Positions 38,139-48,253 of a stretch of 64,000 nt of DNA are shown piece by piece. Numbering within the stretch: position 1 is the first letter of the stretch; each line of letters starts with the position of its first letter. Made by a program: the position numbers and the translations under genes. Origin of the DNA: Lentibacillus cibarius (GTDB lineage Bacteria > Bacillota > Bacilli > Bacillales > Amphibacillaceae); the NCBI RefSeq assembly GCF_005887555.1, contig NZ_VCIA01000001.1, positions 682,001 through 746,000 on the forward strand, written 5' to 3'. A model generated the notes under the pieces. That model worked only from the letters and a program-made list of their open reading frames with translations. It was not told the DNA's origin and did not search any database.

Positions 38139-38803
38139 GACGGTGGGACGTGCTCTTCCATGCTTTCACATGGCACTGACTATATCTTGAACCTGAATAA
38201 TCTCAGGTTCTCCGGCGTCTTATGCGAAATAGTGGATTTACCTGTTCTTGGTATCATTCCGCATCCTAGTACTACCTGCTTTTAGGCAGCCTATGAGTCG
38301 ATACACGGCTGTTGGATTACTCCACATACCGCTCGGTGTTGCCATATTGCTTTAGGAGTGTAACATGTTGCCAAGATCATCTCCACACAACTTAGGTTTC
38401 ACCGATAAAGCCGGATTATCACTTTTGTGTTACCACAAAAGGCGACTAATAACTAATCGAACCCACGTCCAGAGATATCGCCACTCAGACATCTACACGC
38501 ATAGTTGGTATATTATCCTTCGCTAACTCTTCAGCCTACCAACAGGCTTCCAAGTAGCTAGTCTGTTTAGTTTCAGCCAGTATCCTCAGACGGTGGAAAC
38601 TGGAATAGCCCGCTTCATTTGAGACCCTTCAATCTGCCCCACGGGCGAGAGCAGGAAGGATCGCTCTAGGCAGTGCTTAGGCAGCTGCTAGAGCTGGTAA
38701 TTGTTTTCTTCGCCAGTTATATTTAGGCAATAACGTTTTACGAGCCGTAACCTCGACGCGCAGTCTGAGCTCGATCTATCCCTGTCGAATCCGTAACGTC
38801 CCC
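38132..38803 (-). ncRNA. ssrA: tmRNA (ssrA), split by a group I intron
   Basis: 5' end GGGGACG pairs with CGTCTCC before the encoded ACCA end (7-bp acceptor stem with one G-U). The 5' tRNA-like part GGGGACGTTACGGATTCGAC and the 3' part with GGACGTGGGTTCGAT are typical. Removing 38149-38455 gives a 365-nt RNA, normal for Bacilli, and rebuilds the T-arm GTGGG-TTCGATT-CCCAC. The tag frame from the GGC resume codon reads GEENNYQL and then TAG; the canonical ALAAA-stop ending is present but one base out of frame (38675-38715). smpB lies directly upstream. Confidence 0.93.
38149..38455 (-). ncRNA. Group I intron in the tmRNA T-loop, 307 nt
   Basis: The 5' splice site follows U in TTCGAT, and the last intron base is G before TCCCACC, the classic U|...G| borders. 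P1: exon CGAU pairs with intron GUCG (intron nt 10-13), placing the required U-G wobble at the splice site. Near the 3' end AAGATATAGTC (complement of 38178-38188) is the conserved P7/S element, preceded by the hairpin GAACCTGA/TCAGGTTC, which fits P8. GACTCAT further upstream could be the 5' strand of P7. No open frame is inside, so any homing endonuclease has been lost or never existed. The subgroup is uncertain, possibly IA. Confidence 0.88.
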
Positions 38804-38875
38804 AAATAATAAAGATGGAGAAAACGCTCGGATAGAACGAGCATTATTTATTTAATTATCATCACGACAATTCTT

Positions 38876-38903
38876 AGTATAACATATGTGAAGCAAAAGT
38901 CAA
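38876..38903 (-). promoter_or_regulatory. ssrA promoter
   Basis: On the minus strand TTGACT (38898-38903), 16 bp, TATACT (38876-38881). The leader of about 65 nt before the tmRNA 5' end contains a hairpin (GCTCG...CGAGC then GTTTT, about 38824-38844). Confidence 0.75.
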
Positions 38904-38916
38904 ATCAAGCTGAAGG

Positions 38917-39384
38917 TTACTGCATACTTTCTTTCACAGCACGGTCAGCGTCACGTTTCATTTGCTTGCGTTTTAGATCTTCCCGCTTATCGTATTTCTT
39001 TTTCCCTTTCCCGATTCCGATAAGCACTTTAGCGACACCATTCTTAATATAGACTTTTAACGGTACAAGGGAGTAGCCTTTTTGCTGAATCTGACCGGTG
39101 AGCTTATCAATTTCTTTCCGGTGCAGAAGCAATTTACGTGAACGTGTCGGGTCATGGTTAAACTGATTTCCCTGCTCATACGGGGCAATATGCATGTTGA
39201 CTAGCTGCATTTCTCCGCGGTTGTCGATTCTAGCATGCGAATCCTTCAAGTTCACGCGACCGGCACGGATTGATTTAATTTCTGTCCCCTTCAAAACAAT
39301 ACCGGCTTCAATGGTTTCTTCTATAAAAAACTCATGTCTTGCTTTTTTATTCTGTGCAATTACCTTCCCGGATCCTTTTGGCAT
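38917..39384 (-). CDS. smpB: SmpB, tmRNA-binding protein
   Basis: 155-aa OB-fold protein: [37 protein letters not shown] and the C-terminal basic tail [20 protein letters not shown] that reaches into the ribosome. It delivers tmRNA to stalled ribosomes. Start [12 protein letters not shown] is standard. Its partner ssrA is 114 bp downstream with its own promoter, and rnr lies upstream behind a terminator. Confidence 0.96.
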   Translation of the reverse strand: MPKGSGKVIAQNKKARHEFFIEETIEAGIVLKGTEIKSIRAGRVNLKDSHARIDNRGEMQLVNMHIAPYEQGNQFNHDPTRSRKLLLHRKEIDKLTGQIQQKGYSLVPLKVYIKNGVAKVLIGIGKGKKKYDKREDLKRKQMKRDADRAVKESMQ

Positions 39385-39474
39385 ACCTACGTCCTCCCAC
39401 TACTTACGTGAACTTATTTTAACAGATAAAAGCTTATTTTCCAATTATCTACCCAGCTCATTATTTCGCATGGA

Positions 39475-39516
39475 AAAAGACTAATATGGCGTGTAAATAC
39501 GCTATATTAGTCTTTT
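39475..39516. terminator. Bidirectional terminator between rnr and smpB
   Basis: GACTAATATGGCGT pairs with ACGCTATATTAGTC, flanked by AAAA on the left and TTTT on the right. It partly separates rnr from smpB. Confidence 0.8.
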
Positions 39517-39540
39517 CGCCTCATCTCTCCCCGTTCACGG

Positions 39541-41730
39541 TCATTTCTTTGCCCTTTTCGCCTTTATTTTCTTCCGCCCTTTTTTCTTCGGCGCCGGGGT
39601 AGGATTCACTAGTTCAAAGTCAACGACACGCTCGTCTAGATTCACCTTTACGACACGTACCTCAATCTCTTCACCAATCCGGTACATATTACCGGTTCGT
39701 TCACCAATCATTGCATGACTGCGGTCATCATAATGATAATAATCATCAGTCAGATAACTTACATGTACAAGGCCTTCTATGGTGTTTTCCAGTTCGACAA
39801 ATAAACCAAAATTCGTGATAGAACTAATAACACCTGTAAACTCCTCACCAATTTTATCTTCCATAAATTCAGCCTTTTTCAAATCGTCCGTTTCCCGTTC
39901 AGCATCAACTGCAGCCCGTTCTGTTTCTGATGAATGACGAGCAATTTCCGGCATTCGATCCTTCCAATGCCTGATTGTCTTATCATCCATTTGTTGGTTG
40001 ATAAGGTATGTCCGAATAAGCCGGTGGACAATTAGATCCGGATAGCGCCTAATAGGAGAGGTGAAATGGGTGTAAAAGTCTGTTGCCAGCCCAAAGTGTC
40101 CCACACTCTGCGGATCATATTTCGCCTGCTGCATCGAACGCAGCATCAGCTTGGAAACAATCATTTCTTCAGTTTTACCTTTTACTTCTTCAATCACTTT
40201 CTGCAATGCCTGTGGGTGTATTTCATTTGCTGTACCCTTCACAACATAGCCAAGCCCTGCAATGAATTCAAAAAAGTGTTGTAGTTTACTCTCATCCGGG
40301 TCCTGGTGAATCCGGTGAATGAACGGCACATCCATCCAATGAAAATGTTCCGCTACGGTTTCATTTGCTACCAGCATAAATTCTTCTGTCAACCGTTCGG
40401 CAACAGAGCGTTCACGCAGTACAACATCTTCCGGCTTTCCGCTTTCATCGACAAGCACCGAAGCTTCCTTGAAGTCAAAGTCAATGGCACCACGGCCCAT
40501 TCGTTTTGAGCGTAAAATTTCAGCCAGGTTTTCCATGTTTTCAAACATAGGGACAAGCGGTTTGTACTGTTCACGAACGGATTCATCCTGGTCGACAAGG
40601 ATTTTGTTGACATTACTGTAGGTCATCCGCTCATTCGTCTTGATTACACTCTGGAAAATTTCATGATTGACGACTTCACCTTTTTTGTCTATCTCCATTT
40701 CGCAACCAAGTGTAAGTCGGTCCACCTTAGGATTCAGAGAACAAATGCCATTGGAAAGGCGATGCGGTATCATCGGAATCACTCGATCGACAAGATAGAC
40801 ACTATTACCTCGCTCTAATGCTTCCTTATCAATCGGTGTATTTTCTTCGACGTAATAACTAACATCAGCAATATAGACACCAAGCTGATAGTTGCCATTT
40901 GCTAATTTATGAACGGATACTGCATCATCCAAGTCTTTTGCATCCGCCCCATCAATGGTGACAATTTCTTTATCACGCAGATCACGCCGGTTTACCAATT
41001 CAGCCGGATCAATTTCATTCGGGGTGTTTGCAGCCTGTTCAAGAACTTCTTCAGGAAAGTCAATTTTGATTCCATGTTTATGGATAATCGAAATGATATC
41101 GATACCCGGGTCGTTTTTGTGTCCAAGTATCTGAACAATCTCACCTTCAGCGTTCATACGGCCTTCTGGATATTTCGTAATGTGAGCAATCACTTTATGG
41201 CCGCTTGTTGCACCACCTGTTCGATTCTTTGGAATGAAAATATCGTTAGGAATCCGTTTGTCATCCGCAACGACAAAGCCAAACGAACCACTATCGTCAA
41301 ACGTCCCGACCACCTGGTGGGTAGCGCGTTCCAAAATACGAATGACTGTCCCTTCAGGTCTGTTTCCGTCCGCATTTCTTTTTTCAATCCGAACGAGAAC
41401 TTTATCCTTATTCATTGCTGAGGCTAAATCGGAATGATGAATGTAAACGTCTGATTGCTTATCATCATCAGGAATCAGGAAAGCAAACCCTTTTGCATGC
41501 ATCTGGATACTACCGCGAACAAGATTCATTTTTTCAGGAAGACCAAAGCGGTTTTTCCGGGTTCGAACTAGCTCACCGCTTTCCTCAAGTTCATTGAGCG
41601 CTTTCACAAGCTCTTTAAATTCCACTGCCTCTTGCAATTGCAATTCTTCCTCAAGCTCATTAACAGCAAGCGGCTTTTCGCTATGTTCATTAAAATAATT
41701 CCGTATCCGCTCAAGCATTGTTTCATCCAT
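39541..41730 (-). CDS. rnr: Rnr, ribonuclease R
   Basis: 729 aa. N-terminal helix-turn-helix and cold-shock domains ([15 protein letters not shown]), the central RNB domain with catalytic aspartates in [16 protein letters not shown], then a C-terminal S1 domain ([19 protein letters not shown]) and a Lys-rich tail. A 3'-5' exonuclease that degrades structured RNA, including mRNA released by tmRNA. Start chosen at ATG 41730 ([13 protein letters not shown]) behind GAAGGTGATCTA. In the conserved secG-est-rnr-smpB-ssrA order. Confidence 0.96.
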   Translation of the reverse strand: MDETMLERIRNYFNEHSEKPLAVNELEEELQLQEAVEFKELVKALNELEESGELVRTRKNRFGLPEKMNLVRGSIQMHAKGFAFLIPDDDKQSDVYIHHSDLASAMNKDKVLVRIEKRNADGNRPEGTVIRILERATHQVVGTFDDSGSFGFVVADDKRIPNDIFIPKNRTGGATSGHKVIAHITKYPEGRMNAEGEIVQILGHKNDPGIDIISIIHKHGIKIDFPEEVLEQAANTPNEIDPAELVNRRDLRDKEIVTIDGADAKDLDDAVSVHKLANGNYQLGVYIADVSYYVEENTPIDKEALERGNSVYLVDRVIPMIPHRLSNGICSLNPKVDRLTLGCEMEIDKKGEVVNHEIFQSVIKTNERMTYSNVNKILVDQDESVREQYKPLVPMFENMENLAEILRSKRMGRGAIDFDFKEASVLVDESGKPEDVVLRERSVAERLTEEFMLVANETVAEHFHWMDVPFIHRIHQDPDESKLQHFFEFIAGLGYVVKGTANEIHPQALQKVIEEVKGKTEEMIVSKLMLRSMQQAKYDPQSVGHFGLATDFYTHFTSPIRRYPDLIVHRLIRTYLINQQMDDKTIRHWKDRMPEIARHSSETERAAVDAERETDDLKKAEFMEDKIGEEFTGVISSITNFGLFVELENTIEGLVHVSYLTDDYYHYDDRSHAMIGERTGNMYRIGEEIEVRVVKVNLDERVVDFELVNPTPAPKKKGRKKIKAKRAKK

Positions 41731-41791
41731 TAGATCACCTTCTTTCGTCAAACTATCTACTTGTATTATTCACGTTATTTGTAAAAAATAA

Positions 41792-42538
41792 TCATACTTG
41801 CCAGTCAAGCGATTCAAGAAATTGATAAATATCCTCGTGCAGTTGCTCCTTTTCCTTGTCCATCGTAATAACATGACCGGATTCTTCATACCATTTAATA
41901 TTTTTTTGTTCCGCTTCCACATTTTCATAAATATAGGAAGCACTGTCGGTATTAATCATGTCATCTTTCTGTCCCTGCACAACAAATGTTGGCGTGTAAA
42001 TGGTATCAACATGGTTTTGGACTTCCGTTATCAAGTCAGCCAAGTCCGAGAACATACCACGTGAATTGTCAACAAGTTCCTGGACCTCTTGTTGAATGGT
42101 GTCTCTATCCTTCCCTTCCAGCTGTTTGAATTCTTTTGCTTTAAACTTATAACCTTTTGTAAGCTCGTCTTTGTTATCAAAAAACATTGGTGCACACATC
42201 GGGATAACGCCTTTAACCTGCTCTGAATAAGCTAATTTCAATCCTAGTACACCACCAAGTGACAAGCCGGCTACAGCAATTTCTGTGTAACCCAGTTCTT
42301 TTAGGTGATTATAAGCATTAACGGCATCTTCCCACCATTCGTCCGCTCCGGCTTTCACTAGTTCTTCAGGCGCTCCCCCGTGACCGCGGTATATTGGTGC
42401 ATGGCTGGTATAGCCCTTTTTCTCCAAGAAGCGGCCTAACATCCGCACATCGGCTGAATGACCAGTAAACCCATGCAAAAGTAGCACCGCTCGCGGGCCA
42501 GCTTCAAATGTGAATGGCTTTGGGAATTTAATTTTCAT
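41792..42538 (-). CDS. est: Carboxylesterase (Est/YvaK type)
   Basis: 248-aa alpha/beta hydrolase. Oxyanion region AVLLLHGFTGHSADVR, nucleophile elbow GLSLGGVLG (Ser about 93), acid in QGQKDDMINTDSA and the catalytic His in YEESGHVITMDKE. The family hydrolyses short-chain esters or monoacylglycerols. It sits between secG and rnr as in Bacillus and Geobacillus. No signal peptide. Confidence 0.92.
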   Translation of the reverse strand: MKIKFPKPFTFEAGPRAVLLLHGFTGHSADVRMLGRFLEKKGYTSHAPIYRGHGGAPEELVKAGADEWWEDAVNAYNHLKELGYTEIAVAGLSLGGVLGLKLAYSEQVKGVIPMCAPMFFDNKDELTKGYKFKAKEFKQLEGKDRDTIQQEVQELVDNSRGMFSDLADLITEVQNHVDTIYTPTFVVQGQKDDMINTDSASYIYENVEAEQKNIKWYEESGHVITMDKEKEQLHEDIYQFLESLDWQV

Positions 42539-42615
42539 GACTGTTCCATCTCCTTCAACATCGATTCTTCATATAATTACAGAACCGCATTATGTATCAT
42601 TTTGAAATAATTTAA

Positions 42616-42641
42616 CCCTTATCACATTACCGCGATAAGGG
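42616..42641 (-). terminator. Possible terminator after secG
   Basis: CCCTTATC (42616-42623) and GATAAGGG (42634-42641) form an 8-bp stem, followed on the minus strand by TTAAATT rather than a clean T-run. May only weaken read-through into est. Confidence 0.45.
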
Positions 42642-42648
42642 TCGTACA

Positions 42649-42882
42649 CTACTGCAGTACATATGCACTTAGGAAAGCTAGGACAAAAAACAGCACCCCG
42701 GTTACAATCGTTGCACGGTGCAAAAATAAATCCGCCCCCCGTGCTTTCTGTTTTCCAAACAGCTGCTCAGCCCCACCCGAAATCGCTCCGGAAAGACCTG
42801 CACTTTTCCCGGACTGTAGTAAAATAAGGACAATCATAATAATTGCATCAATCAGTAATATGATATGGACAAAACTTTCCAT
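42649..42882 (-). CDS. secG: SecG, preprotein translocase subunit
   Basis: 77 aa with two membrane segments ([20 protein letters not shown] and the C-terminal AFLSAYVL part) and the conserved [20 protein letters not shown] loop between them. Stimulates SecYEG. First gene of the secG-est-rnr-smpB group. ATG at 42882 behind AGGAGGTGCTGTATAA. Confidence 0.94.
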   Translation of the reverse strand: MESFVHIILLIDAIIMIVLILLQSGKSAGLSGAISGGAEQLFGKQKARGADLFLHRATIVTGVLFFVLAFLSAYVLQ

Positions 42883-43045
42883 TTATACAGCACCTCCTAA
42901 ACGAACAAATACCTATTCGTACTTTAGCATAATCAGCGTGCTCACCGCAAGTTTTGACGTAAACTTTGGTAATCTACATGGATAAAAGTTGCTGACTGCA
43001 CCGTTCGGATAACAAACCAATTTTTGTGAGACAATGGGATAATAC

Positions 43046-43198
43046 ATGGTCAAAAGCGGAAGTCTACAAGCGATTTTTGATTGGACTAATCGTAGCGAAA
43101 CATCACTATCAGCATCGGAATTGACATTTCTTGATTCAGCGTGCTGCAAAGGTGTAAAATGTATAATGGAGTCAAAATTTATCGAAGGGTTGGTTTAA
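43046..43198 (+). CDS. Doubtful 50-aa frame directly before ptsI
   Basis: Frame starting [16 protein letters not shown] and ending [11 protein letters not shown], stopping 4 nt before the ptsI ATG. The last residues (EGLV) loosely recall the C-terminus of HPr, which normally precedes EI, but the phosphorylated His motif and the rest are absent. No good ribosome site at its start. The rest of 42883-43202 holds the secG leader and perhaps a ptsI promoter (TATAAT at 43162-43167). Confidence 0.2.
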   Translation: MVKSGSLQAIFDWTNRSETSLSASELTFLDSACCKGVKCIMESKFIEGLV

Positions 43199-43202
43199 GA
43201 TT

Positions 43203-44912
43203 ATGATTGAAGGAATTGCTGCTTCCAGTGGGATAGCGATTGCTAAGGCATATCAGCTTGTAACACCGGAATTAACATACGACATAAAGCCAATAGATAA
43301 TCCGGATAACGAAATAAACCGGTTGGATGAGGCACTTGAGAAAGCTAAACAGGAACTCGAAAAAATCAAACAACATACTAAAAAAGAAATGGGCGATGAA
43401 CACGCCGAAATATTCTCGGCACACTTGCTTGTTCTAGATGACCCGGAGCTCGTCAATCCAATAAAAGACAAGATAAGAAATGATCACACTATGGCAGAAG
43501 CTGCACTAAAAGAAACGACAGACATGTTCATCGACATGTTCAAAAATATGGACAATGCCTATATGCGAGAGCGGGCAGCAGATATTCAAGACGTAACAAA
43601 GCGTGTCATGGCTCATTTGCTTGGCGTTACCTTCCCTAACCCGGCACTGATTGATGAGGAAGTTATTGTAATTGCTAGAGACTTGACACCATCGGACACC
43701 GCACAACTAAACCGTCAGTTTGTTAAAGGATTTGCGACAGATGTTGGTGGCCGAACATCCCACTCCGCCATCATGGCCCGCTCACTGGAAATTCCCGCGG
43801 TAGTTGGCACGAAAGATGTGACTAATGAAATAAAGCAGGACGACACGGTCATTATAGATGGACTTGAAGGAAAAGTGATTATTAATCCTTCCGAGGAAGA
43901 ATTGACCACATATAAAGAAAAACAAGCAACATTTGAAAGACAAAAAGAAGAATGGGCCAAATTAAAAGACGAGCCAACCATAACCGCTGACAAAGAACAA
44001 GTCGAACTAGTGGCAAACATTGGCACACCGGAAGATGCGGCAAGCGTTCTCGATAATGGTGGCGAAGGAGTTGGTTTATACCGGACAGAGTTTCTGTATA
44101 TGGGTAAAAGCCAGCTACCTAGCGAAGATGAGCAATACGAAGCATATAAATCTGTACTCGAAAAAATGGAAGATAAACCAGTTGTTGTCCGCACACTCGA
44201 TGTTGGTGGAGACAAGGAATTAGAATACTTAGATCTTCCGGACGAACTAAACCCGTTCCTTGGTTTTCGCGCTATTCGATTCTGTCTGGAAAATGAACAA
44301 ATCTTTCGTACACAATTGCGGGCACTACTGCGCGCTAGTGCGTATGGCAATTTAAAAATCATGTTTCCAATGATCGCAACTCTGGAGGAATTTCGCCAAG
44401 CAAAAGCCATTCTGCTTGATGAAAAACAAAATCTGCAAAATGAGGGAACCAGTGTTTCCGATAATATCGAAGTCGGCATTATGGTCGAAATCCCTTCAAC
44501 TGCCGTGATAGCAAAACAATTTGCCAAGGAAGTTGACTTTTTCAGTATTGGAACGAATGATTTAATTCAGTATACCATGGCTGCAGACCGGATGAATGAA
44601 CACGTATCATATTTATACCAACCATATCATCCGGCAATCTTGAATCTTGTTAATAATGTGATTGAAGCTGCCCACCACGAAAATAAATGGGTTGGCATGT
44701 GCGGTGAAATGGCTGGTGACTCTATTGCAATCCCAGCACTTTTAGGACTCGGACTTGATGAATTCAGCATGAGTGCATCCTCCATTCTACCAGCACGGAC
44801 ACAACTTCGAGGATTGTCTAAAGAAAAAATGACCTCATTCAAAGAAAAATTGTTAGCAATGGGAACCAGTGAAGAAGTTGTGGCGTTCATTAAAGAAAAA
44901 ACAGAGTACTAG
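43203..44912 (+). CDS. ptsI: PtsI, PTS enzyme I
   Basis: 569 aa, full length. The phosphorylated His is in [13 protein letters not shown]. The PEP-binding barrel shows [25 protein letters not shown], the [19 protein letters not shown] signature and a cysteine in GMCGEMAGD. It transfers phosphate from PEP to HPr to start sugar import. Bacilli usually encode ptsH immediately upstream in one operon; here no HPr gene is adjacent, and the only HPr-like gene in the window is crh. The ribosome site is weak and far (GAAGGG, about 13 nt). Confidence 0.95.
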   Translation: MIEGIAASSGIAIAKAYQLVTPELTYDIKPIDNPDNEINRLDEALEKAKQELEKIKQHTKKEMGDEHAEIFSAHLLVLDDPELVNPIKDKIRNDHTMAEAALKETTDMFIDMFKNMDNAYMRERAADIQDVTKRVMAHLLGVTFPNPALIDEEVIVIARDLTPSDTAQLNRQFVKGFATDVGGRTSHSAIMARSLEIPAVVGTKDVTNEIKQDDTVIIDGLEGKVIINPSEEELTTYKEKQATFERQKEEWAKLKDEPTITADKEQVELVANIGTPEDAASVLDNGGEGVGLYRTEFLYMGKSQLPSEDEQYEAYKSVLEKMEDKPVVVRTLDVGGDKELEYLDLPDELNPFLGFRAIRFCLENEQIFRTQLRALLRASAYGNLKIMFPMIATLEEFRQAKAILLDEKQNLQNEGTSVSDNIEVGIMVEIPSTAVIAKQFAKEVDFFSIGTNDLIQYTMAADRMNEHVSYLYQPYHPAILNLVNNVIEAAHHENKWVGMCGEMAGDSIAIPALLGLGLDEFSMSASSILPARTQLRGLSKEKMTSFKEKLLAMGTSEEVVAFIKEKTEY

Positions 44913-44951
44913 TCAAAATTGTATCGCCCCATTTTATACTTTCTTATTTTT

Positions 44952-44991
44952 AAAATCCCGGACTCTTTAAACTGGAGTTCCGGGATTTTTG
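44952..44991 (+). terminator. Terminator after ptsI
   Basis: AAATCCCGGACTC pairs with GAGTTCCGGGATTT, followed by a T-run. About 40 bp after the ptsI stop. Confidence 0.85.
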
Positions 44992-45114
44992 TTTATGTGG
45001 TGGTAGTGCCTCCGAAGATTGAATACCTGTGTCGGGAGTGGGTGCACCTTATACCAGGATTAATAGCGCCGTTTATAATAGAGACATTACCCAAAGTGAA
45101 ACACTTAAAGCCGT

Positions 45115-45738
45115 TCACTCTGATATAATTTCCATTTTCTCCATAATAGGTGTTCTCTCTTTATGATTAGGAATTTTCTCCGGATAGCCAATTTGCATGA
45201 CAGCTGCGATTTTCACCGAGTCCGCATCCAGACTAATGTCGGTAACAAACCCGTTATCATGCATGTATGGTGTGATAGTCCAAAGCATGCCGACACCATA
45301 TTCCCATGCTGCTAATTGGCTGTTTTGGATAAATGCACAAACAGCAGCATATTCTTCTTCATAGCGAACATCATCCGTCTCTTTCTTAAAATAGATTAAA
45401 GCATGATGTGGGATGTTCATTAAAAACCGCCTCATCGATTCAATCATTTTAGCTGTTTTTGCGTCATTGGCAGTGTTAAGCATACCAATTCTTTGGTAGC
45501 TAGCAATGATTGCATTAACAAACCTCTTCTTACCATCGTTTTGGTAAAGCTTAATATTCCATGGCTCTTTCATATAGTGAGTCGGTGCGTAAGAGCCATA
45601 TGTAAAAATCTCTTTTAAAATAGCTGTATCTACTTCTTCCGGTTTAAACTGGTGAATGGATCGGCGCGTCTTTATTGCTGTTAAACTATCGATTGGTATC
45701 ACCTCGGTGTATCCGTTTCCCCCTATTATGCCATTCAA
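45115..45738 (-). CDS. Nitroreductase family protein
   Basis: 207 aa as drawn, TTG start overlapping the upstream stop (TTGA). IKTRRSIHQFKPEEV is the FMN-binding N-terminal motif; APTHYMKEPWNIKLY and GYPEKIPNHKERTP are typical later segments. Flavin-dependent reduction of nitro or quinone compounds is the family theme; the substrate is unknown. A GTG at 45702 (VIPIDSLTAIKTRRS) is an alternative start giving 195 aa, since neither has an ideal ribosome site. Confidence 0.8.
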   Translation of the reverse strand: MNGIIGGNGYTEVIPIDSLTAIKTRRSIHQFKPEEVDTAILKEIFTYGSYAPTHYMKEPWNIKLYQNDGKKRFVNAIIASYQRIGMLNTANDAKTAKMIESMRRFLMNIPHHALIYFKKETDDVRYEEEYAAVCAFIQNSQLAAWEYGVGMLWTITPYMHDNGFVTDISLDADSVKIAAVMQIGYPEKIPNHKERTPIMEKMEIISE

Positions 45739-46682
45739 CCGAACTGTTGCCCAGTCATCGTTGACATAAATCGAACATAAAACAAACGATAATCTAGCTC
45801 CAGCGCAACCCTGTGCCGATTCTTTTTCGGCTCACTGTATGGCCGAATATCAGCGATACTTTGTCCCCGTGCCTTGCTATTTAAATCACGAACGATTTGA
45901 ACCGGCAACCGTTCAAACTGAAACATATCTTCATACGAGACCGCCATCAATGTGACAACATCATGCAACGGGCTTCCAGGTATTGACGGGTTACGTTGTT
46001 TATAAAAGGCATAGTAATAATCTAGTAGCGGTTTTAAAATTTTAGCTTTGCCCACCTGACTAATATAGTCAACCATCCTTGGCGTGACGATAGCCTGTTC
46101 CGTTACATTCAGCGGAATAATTGTCGTATTATGCGCATATTTTAAAACGATATGTGCCGCCATCGGATCTCCATAAAAATTCGCCTCCGCAACGGCAGTA
46201 ACATTGCCCGGCGTCCAAAAAGCCCCACCCATTATGTAATACTTACGAACATTGCTCATTTCTTTCTGATATAGAATAAACATCATAGCGAGTGATGTAA
46301 GTCTTCCTATATTAACAATCACTAACTCATCACTATACCGCCTAATAATCTCCATCACTTTAAAAAAGTTTTCCCTTTGAAATTCATTTGCGACTGAAGG
46401 CGGGATAATTGGGCCAAGTCCGTACTCCCCGTGTATTTCCGGATAATATTGCGGTTTTTCCCCTGTCATCGGACTTTCAGCACCGGTAATAACTTCAACG
46501 GATGGACTAATATCAAATAAATTCTTTACATAATGAACATTAGCCAACGCTTTTTCCCTTGAGATATTCCCGTAGTTAGCAACTACACCGACAATATCAA
46601 TATTATCATCGAAATACCCATAAATCAGTGCTGCTGTATCATCAATGCCAATATCTCCAAAAACCAATACTTTCTGTGACAA
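45735..46682 (-). CDS. Nucleoside hydrolase-like protein
   Basis: 315 aa. The N-terminal metal site reads VFGDIGIDDTAAL, where classical enzymes have DxDPGIDDxxA: the first Asp is Gly but the other three acids remain. ITGAESPMTG, EANFYGDPMAAHIVL and the C-terminal SPLHDVVTLMAV (the Asp that closes the calcium site) fit the inosine-uridine hydrolase fold. Could be an active ribohydrolase with changed specificity. TTG start behind GGGAGGGGA. Overlaps the nitroreductase gene by 4 nt. Confidence 0.75.
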   Translation of the reverse strand: MSQKVLVFGDIGIDDTAALIYGYFDDNIDIVGVVANYGNISREKALANVHYVKNLFDISPSVEVITGAESPMTGEKPQYYPEIHGEYGLGPIIPPSVANEFQRENFFKVMEIIRRYSDELVIVNIGRLTSLAMMFILYQKEMSNVRKYYIMGGAFWTPGNVTAVAEANFYGDPMAAHIVLKYAHNTTIIPLNVTEQAIVTPRMVDYISQVGKAKILKPLLDYYYAFYKQRNPSIPGSPLHDVVTLMAVSYEDMFQFERLPVQIVRDLNSKARGQSIADIRPYSEPKKNRHRVALELDYRLFYVRFMSTMTGQQFG

Positions 46683-46849
46683 ACAATCCCCTCCCAGTTA
46701 CCTCTATGTTTTATCAAGTTTATTCCATGGGCCATACGCCTATGCAAGTGAAGAAATGTATAGCATCAGCTAAAAAGGAAGGACAACGTTTACTATACGT
46801 TAAAGGAGGGGGCATTACGTTGAGGAAGCTTACCACTCGTTGCATTCCA

Positions 46850-46883
46850 TTTTAAAAAGGGGTACAAACAATTTGTACCCCTC
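46850..46883 (-). terminator. Terminator of the glycolytic operon
   Basis: GGGGTACAAA (46859-46868) and TTTGTACCCC (46872-46881) with a 3-nt loop; on the minus strand followed by TTTTTAAAA. It lies about 75 bp after the eno stop. Confidence 0.85.
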
Positions 46884-46954
46884 AAAAGCGTATATAATTT
46901 ATTTCCTAGTAATTTAAATTCATTTGGAACACTTTGTCACATTAAAATTGCCAG

Positions 46955-48241
<1,287 letters not shown>

Positions 48242-48253
48242 CTAACCACTCCT

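Noticed and set aside
37991..38176. 61-codon frame over the right end of the IS and the tmRNA 3' end
   Set aside because: Crosses the IS boundary and the tmRNA gene; chance frame.
42913..43149. 78-codon minus-strand frame between secG and ptsI
   Set aside because: No ribosome site, odd composition and no family match; lies in a leader region.
46628..46855. 75-codon plus-strand frame upstream of the nucleoside-hydrolase-like gene
   Set aside because: Starts inside the opposing gene, no good ribosome site at its start and ends at the eno terminator; composition is not protein-like.
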